Below are positions 22,597 to 32,981 of a stretch of DNA of 64,000 bases, piece by piece (position 1 is the first letter of the stretch; each line of letters begins with the position of its first letter). The notes beneath the pieces are model-generated. The model was not told the DNA's origin. It saw only the letters and a program-made list of their open reading frames with translations, and ran no database searches. This DNA comes from Stemphylium vesicarium (Eukaryota; Ascomycota; Dothideomycetes; Pleosporales; Pleosporaceae), in the NCBI GenBank assembly GCA_004380135.1, contig QXCR01000046.1:1-64000 (forward strand), written 5' to 3'. Position numbers and translations under genes: made by a program.

Positions 22597-25500
22597 ATGC
22601 CATTTTCCTTGCCCTCGGCAGCAGACGCGACCTGCTTGACGTCACCGGAATCTCTTGACCATCACGAACGAGTACGCGCATACGAGATCGCCGCGTAAGA
22701 CGAAGGGATTGCACGCATGTTTTGATCCAAGCGCTCACCACTCGTTCTAGCTACCTCTCCGCTGCCTCGTTTCCGTTTGACATTGCTGAAGGCCCGCCGT
22801 CCAATCCCTTGCCGAGCAGCGACATCACGCTCAACGCGCTCGTCCAGCATGGCGTGCTCAAGCTGGACTGTGATCGCGCCTTCCTCTCCCTCATTGATAA
22901 TCGAAACCAATACATCTGCGCCGAGATGACAAAGAACCAACCTCTTATGGCGCCAGATCCGACATATCCCTTGTTACTGGGTACTTCTAGAATTGCCCTC
23001 GAATGGGGAGTCTGTCCATACACCATGAGCATCTTCCATGGGAGGCCGGTGGTTATGCCCGCGAGCCCATATATCATCGCAGACAAGACGTATTTCTACA
23101 TCAAAGACTTTCGCAGGGTCCCAACCTTTTCAGCACGGCCTTATGTGGCCGGATATCCAAGCATGGTCTCGTACATGGAGATACCGCTCTTATCAGCCTC
23201 GGGATATATACTGGGTAGCTATTGCGTAGTGGACAACAAGGAAAAAGATTTCATGCAGCCCACGACCCTTGGTACCCTTCGCGAAGTCACCTCGGCCATC
23301 AGTTCATACCTAGACATGAAACGTGCAGAAGCCAGTAAATCACGATCAGAGAGGATGATGGACGGTCTTCGTCAATTCGTGGGCTCAGATCGTCCGAACC
23401 CTGTTCTGCATTCTAACCATGTCGGAATCAAGGCAGCTCAGTCCAGACCTTTTGAGCCTGACGTCTTGAGAGCAGCTTTGCAGAGAGACCCTGGCTCACA
23501 CGCCACTGATGCAACATCATCCACGGCCACTGTCAATAATGTATGCAGAAGCTCTGTTTCGTACTTCATCTTCGTCTCTTACTCGATTAGGTTACGGAAA
23601 TCGATAAGTCATCTATTCCAGATGCTCCCCCAGTGGGGGACCTTCACCCGAAATCGATTTCGGATCCTTCAACCGAATCCATGCCCCAACCGGATCTCAT
23701 GCAGCCAACTCTCGAGGATGGCTCATCTCGTGCTACATCTCCCATGCAAAGAAGCTATTCGGAATTCACTCAACCTGACATGCCCTCGCAAATCGATGAC
23801 CTATTCTCGAGGGCAGCGAGCAAAATAGGATACGCTATGGATCTTGATGGACTAGTCTTCTTCGATGCCATTTCGACAGAAGTTCAGCGTAAGAATAGTC
23901 AAGTACCATTTGCCTTTGCAGACGACGGGTCATCGTACTCGGGAGATTTGTTAGCAGTACCACTCGCCCGCTACCGAGCAGAAAATGCAGCAGATGAACA
24001 GTCGGCCGGGCAGTTGGGTCAATCGCTAATAAAGCGCTTGATAGCTCGCCACGAACAAGGCAATGTTTTCACGGTAGATGAAGGCGGCCTTATCCAGCAT
24101 GGGAATGAACATGGCCAAGACCTTTTTCAACATTCTGCTCACGATGCTAATGAGCGCGAAGAGTGGCACGAACTTTTCAAATGTGTGCCAAAAGCCAGAT
24201 ACATGATATTCTTACCATTGTGGCATCATCAAAGAGAGTCTTGCTACGCTACTTGTTTGGCGTGGGTATCTGGCACTGGAAAGACACTAGACACGGGAGA
24301 TGTTAATTCTCTCGCAGCTTTTGGGAATTCGCTCATGTCGCAAGTCTTCCGCATGGAGGCTGCATTGAACACGCAGTCAAAGTCGGATTTTGTTTCTTCC
24401 ATCAGCCATGAGTTGCGGAGTCCGCTCCATGGCATCCTGGCAAGTATTGAACTCATGCAAGAGAATGCGCAAGGCTCAACACTACCCCCCGAACTTTCCA
24501 TGATAGAGTCTTGCGCATCTACCTTGCTGGACACGTTCGATCATCTTTTGGAATATTCAAAGGTCAACAGCCGCTCTGGGGCTGCTCAGCAGCCCGACCA
24601 AAACGCTTCCCATCTTACGCTCGATGGCAGTATGGATGTGGCCACTGCCAACTTAGCTATGATGATTGAAGAGGTTCTCGAGACGGTCTCAACGGGCCAT
24701 GCTCATTCTTGGCGACTTTTGTCCGGACTCAAGAAGGAACGCCAGGATACATTGAACGAACAGCCACAACTGACGTTGCCGGGGCCAGTTATCATGACTA
24801 CACACATAGAAAAAGACCGAAACTGGTCCGTAGCCATTAATAAAGGAGCGTGGAAGAGGATCTTGCTTAACATCATCAGCAACTCATTGAAGTATACAAA
24901 ATCGGGACATATCGATGTGCGCCTCAGTTTGCTCGAGGCCACTAACGGCGGCTCTCCCCAAATCAGCTTCTCCGTGTCGGATACCGGTGTTGGCATGAGT
25001 GAGGAATTTCTCAAGTACCACATCTTCACGCCTTTCACACAAGAAAACGTATTGAGTCCAGGCACTGGACTAGGCTTGAGCCTAGTAAAAACCATGGTAG
25101 CAGCACTACAGGGCAGAGTTCTTGTGGACAGTCGACTGGGCAAGGGGACGCGCATCACTGTCAATCTTCCATATGACCAACGGCCCCGGAAGCCGACCGA
25201 TTCAAGCGCTGAAGCTGGCACTGCTTCGCAGGACAGGTTGCGAACAAAGACTCTCGGTCTGATCGGGCTGTCTTCTCCAAACGAGACTGACGCCAAAACT
25301 ATGCCAAACGTCGCTGCGCTTCCTACAGTGCTTGGGGATTCGATTCGAAATATTTGTCAAGACCACTTCGGTATGGACGTGGTGGACATGTCAACAGGTA
25401 TACCTTCAAGACTGGACATGATCCTTATCGATGCACATACACTTTTTGACACTTATTCGTACGACTGGAAGGAGCTATTACCCGGGTATTCATCCGAAGC

Positions 25501-26347
25501 CCTCACACACCCCGTCGTCGTGCTGGGTAGCCCGGACAAGGATGAAGCACAGAAAATTGGAGGTATAAGATCTGCGCACATTATCTCCCCCGTCACAAAG
25601 AAGAGATTATGCTCTGCATTAATTACTGCACTGGATAATGCAGCCAACGCGGAGATACAGTCACAGTCACCGCCACCGCCACCACCGATATCGCATCAGA
25701 ACGGCGTGGAGCCGGAGCCAGAAGCGTCAGTACCCACTCCCTCAAACGAACTTGCTGCAAAAGCAAGCCCCAAGGGCCAAGAGACAACCCTCCCAATCCG
25801 TCCCCCAACACCCAAAGAATCCACTCCGCCAGATACCTCAAGCAACACCCAACCGTCCAAACCGCCCCAACCATCCGCGCAAACCCCACCTTGCCGCTTC
25901 CGCCGCTTCCTCCTAGTCGACGACAACCTCATAAACCTAAAGATGCTCTGCGCCTTCGCCAAACGCTTCAAAGTGCCATACTCAAGTGCAACCGACGGCG
26001 CCGAAGCCGTACGCCTCTACGAAGCCGCAGCTCGCGAAAACAGCGGCCAAGACGGTTACGACTGCATCTTCATGGACATCAGCATGCCCGTCATGGACGG
26101 TTTCGAAGCCGTGAACAATATCAGAAGAGTAGAAGATGAAGTCTTGAAACTGCGCGAAGAAGAGGCGCAAACGGGTGGGGCTGCGGGGAGGAAACTTGAG
26201 CGGGCTTATATTTTTGCGCTTACGGGGCTTGGAAGCGATAAGGCGAGGAAGGAGGCGGAACGCAGTGGGTTTGACGAGTTTTTGCTCAAGCCGATTAGGT
26301 TTAAGGATGTTTTGCCGTTGGTGGCGCCGCTGCCGCTGCCGACGTGA
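22597..26347 (+). CDS. Hybrid sensor histidine kinase with N-terminal GAF-like domain
   Basis: Three exons (22597-22694, 22751-23540, 23591-26347; introns 56 and 50 nt) give 1214 residues. A GAF-like sensor occupies roughly residues 45-230 (LDCDRAFLSLIDNRNQYICAE; YMEIPLLSASGYILGSYCV). A second poorly conserved sensory region follows. The HisKA H-box SSISHELRSPLHG has the phospho-accepting H569. The ATPase has an N-box (NIISNSLKYTKSG), DTGVGMS and GTGLGLSL. After a Pro/Ser-rich linker comes a receiver domain (FLLVDDNLIN) with phospho-acceptor D1125 in FMDISMPVMDG, and the conserved Lys in FLLKPIRF. All phosphorelay residues are present, so it should signal to a phosphotransfer protein such as Ypd1. 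Exon 1 supplies RVRAYEIAA, typical for GAF hybrid kinases. There are no membrane segments, so it is probably cytosolic. I do not assign the ligand or the class number. Confidence 0.93.
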
Positions 26348-26361
26348 TGGTAATGCTGTTA

Positions 26362-26363
<2 letters not shown>

Positions 26364-26456
<93 letters not shown>
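26364..26456. repeat. (GAT)31 microsatellite
   Basis: A perfect trinucleotide run of 31 GAT copies, starting 16 bp after the histidine kinase stop, probably in its 3' UTR. Long Asp or Ser frames across it are artefacts of the repeat. Confidence 0.95.
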
Positions 26457-26458
<2 letters not shown>

Positions 26459-26829
26459 GAGCGTGGCTTGGGCATTTGGTTGGCGAGGTTTTTTTTTCTT
26501 ACCGCATGGACGGCATAGCATTGCATGTGTAGTTATAGTATACCCCAATCTCGCACTCTTTATGTTTTTTTGGCATTCTTCTCGCCGTTGCCAATTTTGC
26601 GCGACATGATAGTCGATAGACTTGTGCAAAACCATGGGCGTTTAATAGAATTATATTGAGCATTCAGATGGAGTAATTTCCATTCATATCATTTTGATTG
26701 TGAAAAAAAAGGCAACTCGAAAACTGTTATCATACGCTACAAACAAATCACCACCCATATCCCCTCCAACGTTTTTTTTATAGACTCATAGCGCTCCTTT
26801 ATCAAAACTGTTCTCTTCATAGAAAGACC
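26457..26829. other. Convergent intergenic region
   Basis: Between the 3' ends of the histidine kinase and DUR3 genes. It has T- and A-rich stretches near 26490, 26702 and 26772 and no gene. Confidence 0.5.
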
Positions 26830-29062
26830 TCACTCCTTCCCCGCCTTCTCCGGCATAGCCTCCGGCGGCGTATCCGCTCCCTCTCCCTGCACAACAACTG
26901 GCCTTCCGGGCCTCTGCTTGCCCATCAAATCCGCATAAATCGACTTGAACGTCCTGACACTAGTTTTCCTGCCCTCCCACAGCGGATACAGCCCCACGGT
27001 AAAGCAAGAGCAGAACATCCACAGAATACCCACGACAACCCATCCGGTAAAAAACTTCTTGCTGAAGATGTACGAGGAGCCATACATGGGCATGGGCCAG
27101 AGGACTAGGAAGGAAATGGCCATGAAGAGCGTCAGCCAGCGCGCGATACGTGATGCTTTGAGTAGTTTAGCTTGCTCTTCTTCGTCGGCTTCCATAGCGC
27201 GGCGCTGTTCTCCGGGAATACGTTCAATATCTACGTGTGCGGCTTGCGCGAGATCGTGGTCGTCGCCTCTGCGGATGGCTTTCATGCTGACCCAATCGTA
27301 GTTCTGGGGGCCGAACGTATACGTCAAAACGGGGATGAAGATGAGCGGGGAAAGAAGCGCGACGACGTTGCCCGCGAGCATGGGGTTGTTGGCACCGGTT
27401 GTGAGGACGGTGAGCTCGCCGCTTTCTTTTTGCGCTGTGACGAGCCAGGCGATGAGGGAGCAGGCGAAACCGAGTGGCGGCGTAAAGGTGGCGGCTGCCC
27501 AGTTCATCTTGGACCACATTAGGGTTAGAGTGGCGGGGAGGACGGCGGAGGAGATTATCACTCCCATTAGCAGATAGAGGTAGCCCATGCTGATGCCTAT
27601 GTAGTATAGAGCTGTGGACCATGCCGCCATTGCGACTGCGAAACCGACGACCATGGTGTGCGACATGTAAATTAGCTGGCGTCCGGTAGCAGCGGGGTTA
27701 ATGTAAGTCTATAGATGGTTATTTCTAGTCCAGGGACATAGTCAATATATCTTACCTGATAAAAGTCGTACGTGAAAATGGAAGATACAGCGATTAGTTC
27801 TGCACTCATGGCAGAGGTCACTGCCATGAAAACTAAAAGTAGAACAGCTGCTGCACCTCCTGATCCCATTAACGCAACAGCAGCTGTAGGAAGAACAAGT
27901 CCTGCTGTCACATCGGCATCTGCCATACGGTTCGGGTATCCAGGGAATACAGGGTTACTCTCCAAAGCAAGAGCACTGAGTCCCATGGTCGTAGCTGCGA
28001 GCCACGGAATAGCGAACCAGGAGAGACCACCCATGATGTACCCTGGTAGGGCATCGACTGGACTAGCAGCAATAGCCTTGTTGTAGTATCCGTTATCGCA
28101 GAATACGGTTCCGAAGTTGCCCACGATGTTGATGACGAAGAAGATGGCCCCCTCTTTCGAGCGCATGGTCAAGTACGAGCCGCCAGCATTGCCCTCAACA
28201 GGGTGATCTGCAGCGGCTTTTACGAGCAAATCAAAGACTTTGCCTGGGCTTCCGAGGTTCTCGTTGGTTGCGTATGCGGTAAAGGCGAACATCAGGAGGA
28301 TGATAAGAATGACCACGGTGTGGGCTAGAGGCGAAGTTAGCACGTTTGAGCCATGGAATTTGCGTGGGTTGGCACACCATAATCAGTCAAGAATGTGGCC
28401 TTGATACCTCCGAACATGGTGTAAAGAACCACACCGACCGGCAGCAGGAAACACGCAGCGACAGTGTGCATACCAGTAAGCTTCGATTATTAGCATAATG
28501 CTGTGGAACAACAGTACAAAACTTACCGACGTTACGACAGCAGAGCCTCCGGTCAACAACATGGAAGTGACGAGGATGTTGGTGAAGAGACCAAAGACCA
28601 TAAACACGATGTGCGTAACCGCACCGTATCTAGCTCGAATGACCTCCAAGAAGGTATGCGCATTAGGAGCTCTTCGTTTCAACTCAATCGCAATCGTCGC
28701 GAATAAGATGATCTGCACAGTCGCGCCAGATGCATACCAAAAGGGCCCGGATACACCATATCGATAGGCGACAGCGCTGGATTGGAGCAATGTCGCTGCC
28801 CAAGTCCAAGACGAGACCACAGCTGAGGCGACAAGGCCTGATTTGACCGTACGACCAGCTGTTGAGAACATTTCCGAAGTTTGCAGCTCATAGTTGTATC
28901 TCTTGAGGACAAAGGTAGTCAGGATCATGCCAAACCTGCGCTGGGTCAATGCTAATTCCACAAAGATGAGACTATGACCTACGAAAAGGCGAAACCAAGA
29001 CCTATCACAATGCCATAGCCAAAGCCTTGACTAAGTGGTGGAGGATCGCTCATGGTCGACAT
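26830..29062 (-). CDS. dur3: Urea active transporter DUR3 (sodium:solute symporter family)
   Basis: Five exons (29062-28983, 28935-28527, 28480-28378, 28324-27756, 27708-26830; introns 46-53 nt) give 679 residues. The sequence has about 15 hydrophobic segments and DUR3 landmarks. The N-terminus is PPLSQGFGYGIVIGLGFAF. It is followed by SSWTWAATLLQSS, GVSGPFWYASGATVQI, LTGMHTVAACFLLPVGVVLYTMFGGIKATFLTDY, and TYINPAATGRQLIYMSHTMV. The protein imports urea (and in some fungi polyamines) across the plasma membrane with protons. An ATG at 29053 lies three codons inside the chosen start; either could be used. The loop near residue 530-570 is acidic and probably cytoplasmic, and the C-terminal tail is short. 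A run of GATA motifs upstream suggests nitrogen control. The family call is very sure. Confidence 0.93.
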
Positions 29063-30974
29063 GATGTACGCGATTTGAAAGCAGTCTTCGTGACAGAATG
29101 CTCTGTGTACAAGTGATTCCCACCGGCACCGCGAATAGGTACTACGAGCTGAAAAATGCTCGAGCGCACAATGTGTTCTACACAAATACGAGGGCGAAGA
29201 ACGTTCGTAAGCGGCTGACGGCTCTATTTATTTCAAAGGGCCTCGATGAAGATAAAGCCAGGAAGCGATCAATCATATGTGGGCCGCATGGAGCAGGCAT
29301 AGCCAGATGTAGGGCTAGCTTGTACGATGACGGGAAGAAGCCGACAGCGGACATGCTCATGCCTCCGGAAATTCACGTTGTGCATGGTACTGAGGGCCTT
29401 TCGTGGGGTTGAACGACAGTAGGGCGAACACCCCCGAGGGGAAGCGATCTTCGCACCCCGGTAAGGGCTGATAACAGGACGGCAGCGACGCAGATAAGAT
29501 GCGAAACTCTGAGTGACGTATTTTACTCATAATTGGCTCTGGAACCAATCGCGATGGTGCGTAACTTTGCTGATGCTAGGATTGGGCAGCCATTTAGAAT
29601 GGTGATGTGAACGAACCCATGATACATTGGCAGGCCATCTCAACAGCCCGCAAAGGACGCGAAATCAGAGCATGATCATATGCGATAATTCTTGAGATAG
29701 GTGTAAAGTCTTTTGAGAAATTGACCAACAAATCGATGTTGCTGTCGAAGGTGCGAGCGGAAGAACACCGCCCTTCTCCTGTCAAGCTTCCAACGGCTAT
29801 CTTAGCGGCATCGCTTAGCCACAGTCCGTGACCGCTAATTGGATGTCAAGAAAGTCTTATCTTTCAGCGAGATTGGCAGCCCAAGATGCCGCATCTCGTT
29901 ACTGTTACTTTCGGTATCTAGGACTCGGGCGGGAGATTTTGCGATGGCGCGACGGCACGTGGCTGACAGTTTGGTAAGATGCGCTATCCGGTGTGCCGGT
30001 GTCGGAGGACGACAGCAAAAACACTTCGCGAGCGCCTTCTTAGGAACGTCTTGCGGAGATGTAGATATATGCATTCACCTGGCCGAGGAGCTGTGAGGGT
30101 GTTCTTGCCATGCCTTGGCGGCGCACGTGTTCTGTGTTGAGTTGCTCTTTCCGTAGCCAAACCTGGCCAGGGCTTGGCGAACCGAGAGCAAGCATCACCA
30201 CAATTCATCCAGTTGATTTCCACACACCGATCGCTGCAAATTAGAACCCTCGTTCTGTTCCTGCGACTCACTTGAATATTTGTTCTTCACGGCGAAAAGA
30301 GCAGAATTGAGCTTTCATCGGCTTCATGGATACGCATTGAGAGCTCCGAGACGACATTGTTGCAGTCAAGAGAGGCAGCATTCCTCAGTATTGGGCAATG
30401 TTGCAGTATTTGCGTGGGCATCAAAATTACGAATTGCTCAACAGTCCGCGGTTATGCCACTAGTGTGCAGAATCGATGATAGCTCTGCACGGCATGAACA
30501 CTGTCACTTTTATTCCTCCTTACTGCTTCTGGCATGAACAGTACCTGCAGCACCGAAAACGCTTTACCACGACCCAACACTCTTGGCTAGGTCTTCTAAT
30601 GCCTAGTGATCGGCGTAGGCATGCGCCCTAACTGACAGCTGCATCGGGTGGATGTCGAAACGGTTGCCGCATTGGGCATGGCTAACCTATTCGGGGCAAC
30701 ATGTCGTGCATAAAAGGGCGGCGCCAAGTTACAATGATCCTAACTAAAGGGCGGTAGTACGAATGGTATATGAAGAATGATTCCCAATTTCACGGATTAG
30801 ATGTGTCTTCTTTGCATGGAAATAAAGTGAAGTGAGAGTATTCATTCCTCATTGAGGGTTCATCTACTAAGGTGGGTATCTTGCACACCAAACAACTAAC
30901 TAACATAACATTTTAGGGACACCAAACAGCGACTCCTCAACAATGCGCCATTTCAGCAATGCACCTTTTCACGT
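29063..30974. other. Intergenic between two transporter genes
   Basis: 1.9 kb. The left part is the DUR3 promoter and includes a cluster of GATA motifs. The right part is downstream of the nucleoside transporter. Short frames on both strands show no domain. Confidence 0.5.
29250..29700 (+). promoter_or_regulatory. Cluster of GATA-factor motifs upstream of DUR3
   Basis: Five HGATAR motifs in the plus orientation lie at 29250-29255, 29469-29474, 29492-29497, 29683-29688 and 29695-29700, which is 190-640 bp upstream of the DUR3 start. Fungal urea transporters are classically controlled by GATA factors of the AreA/Nit2 type under nitrogen limitation. The motif is short, so the cluster is suggestive rather than proven. 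Confidence 0.4.
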
Positions 30975-32981
30975 TTAGGTGCCTGAACTGAACTTGGCCT
31001 GGTCAACAATTACGAGACCTGCAACCGATGCACTCGACAAAGTCGAAAATACACCCGTGGCGAGAGCAGAAAGAGCAACCTTGGAGACATCACCACTGCG
31101 ACCAGGGCTGATTTGGCTGAGCACACCGATCTGGGTACCAAGAGATCCGATGTTACCGAAACCGCAGAGAGCGTAGGTGGCGATGACACGGGAACGAGGA
31201 GAGAGAGAGTGGTAAGGTGAGTTCTCTTCAGTGCTGACGAGGGCTGAGAAAGCGACGAACTCGTTGGTGATGACCTTGATACCGATCAGGCGACCAACAA
31301 GGAGCAGGTCCTGGCCTTGGCGAGATACACCTAGGAGGAAGGCGACTGGATAGAACAAGTAGCCGAGGATCAGCTCGAGCGTCAAGTCGTAGTCGCCATC
31401 GAGGTTAATGTAGCGTCCCCACCAGGTGAGAAGACCGTCGACCAAGCTGAGAAGGGCAATGATACACAAGAGTGTGGAAATAATCATGCCAGCAATCTTG
31501 AGACCGAGCCAAGCACCGTTGGCAAAAGCGTGGAGTGCGTTGGCAGCTTTGTGCTCATCGTCATCAGGAACGACCACGCGACCGGCTGTAAGGGTCTCCT
31601 CGGTTTCCGGGTACCGGAGTTTACTGAAAGCCAGAGAAGCGGGAATGCTCATCACGCAAGACGAGATCAAGGCCTGAGGGTTGAGTCCCATTCCGATGTA
31701 GGCGACCAACACACTACCAGCGATGGTAGCGAATCCAGAGCACATGACCTGGTGAATCTCCGCCATGGTGAGATGGGCAACGAACGGCTTAATCAACATG
31801 GCCGATTCACCCTGACCGATAAAGGGAGATGCTGAAGCGACAACGGCCTCAGCACCAGACACTCGCATCGACCAGAAGAAGAAGACGGCGAATTTACCAA
31901 TGAACCACTGGATGGTTCCCCAGTAGTACAGGAGCTGGACGAAGGATACGAAGAAGATGATGGCCGGGATGACAGTGATCAAGAACCAGGTCATTTCGGG
32001 AACGTCGGCATCTGTCAAAAACTGTACACCGTCCATGGCGAAACCCAGCAGCTCACGTGCGAGCGTGGAAATGAAGTTGAAGATGTCGTATCCAGCCTTG
32101 GTGCGGAGGACGAATAGAGCGATGACGAATTGTACCAGCATACCGACAATGACAGTGTGCCAGACGATCTTGTTGCGATGGCGAGAGGTGGCGTAGAATC
32201 CAAAGATGAAAACGGCCAGGCCGAACAGCGAGACGGCACGGTTGGCACGTGTGTTGTCTTCACTTTCCTCGCTGGCCATGGAACCGACGATCATGACGGC
32301 GACGACTAGGGCACCGGCAGCAGGAAGGCGCAACTTCTCCGGAATGAGGTTTGCAAACCTCGTGCCGGTGTTTGCCCAAACCCAATGCATAGGCTTAGTG
32401 ACAATCGTAATGGGGACGTGGAGAGTGATCAAGCGGATCATGATGGCCAGCCAGAACAAGAAAGGAATGATCCAGTTCTTGTCGTTGCGATGTTCGATTA
32501 AACCAGCGATCCACCATCTGAAGTTGTCAGCCTGGAACGCACGAGTTTGGCGTCGACGAAATGCGCCTTACCCGGTGAAGAATGCTCCGATCAAGATGTG
32601 AACAGGAAGTCTGAATTTCCTGTACAGCATAGAAGGCGCATACCACGGCTTCCTCTTCTCCGTCTCCATCTCGGGATCGGAAGAGCTGCGGGTAGCCTTC
32701 TCGACCTCATAGTCATAACCACCGGCTTTCTCGAGGTCATCCTTTTGGTCAACAGGATGACCATGGTGAGCATGGCTGTCGTGAGCGTTGTGGTTGAGAA
32801 TCTTGCTCGTCTTCTCGTCGGTGGTGCCAGAGGTGTAGACGACGTTGTCAGGATGGGCGCCATGCGCACTATGGTGCAAGTGGGAGTGCTCATGCTCGCG
32901 GGCAATGTCTAGCGCCGGGTCGTCATTGCGCGCAACACCAGTCTGCGGCGAGCCGTTATGTTGATCGCGAATATCGGCCAT
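30975..32981 (-). CDS. Concentrative nucleoside transporter (CNT/SLC28-like)
   Basis: Two exons (32981-32572 and 32517-30975; intron 54 nt) give 650 residues. The CNT core is complete: QFVIALFVLRT, FVSFVQLLYYWG, the motif SASPFIGQGESAMLI, and EIHQVMCSGFATIAGSV. Later come NEFVAFSAL and YALCGFGNIGSLGTQIGVLSQISPGR. These include the Gln/Glu residues that bind nucleoside and the coupling-ion site in known CNTs. The protein should import nucleosides across the plasma membrane, probably with protons. The N-terminal tail of about 110 residues is unusually rich in His (clusters around residues 28-45 and 64-75). ATG 32981 is the only real ATG near the N-terminus. The next gene on the same strand is DUR3. 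Confidence 0.92.

Noticed and set aside
19287..26347. Secondary-metabolite or degradation gene cluster
   Set aside because: FAD oxidase, iminopeptidase and kinase are adjacent, but no backbone synthase, transporter or pathway regulator is present.
25982..26635. Frames with poly-Ser or poly-Asp runs
   Set aside because: They are produced by translating the (GAT)31 repeat and the antisense of the kinase receiver domain.
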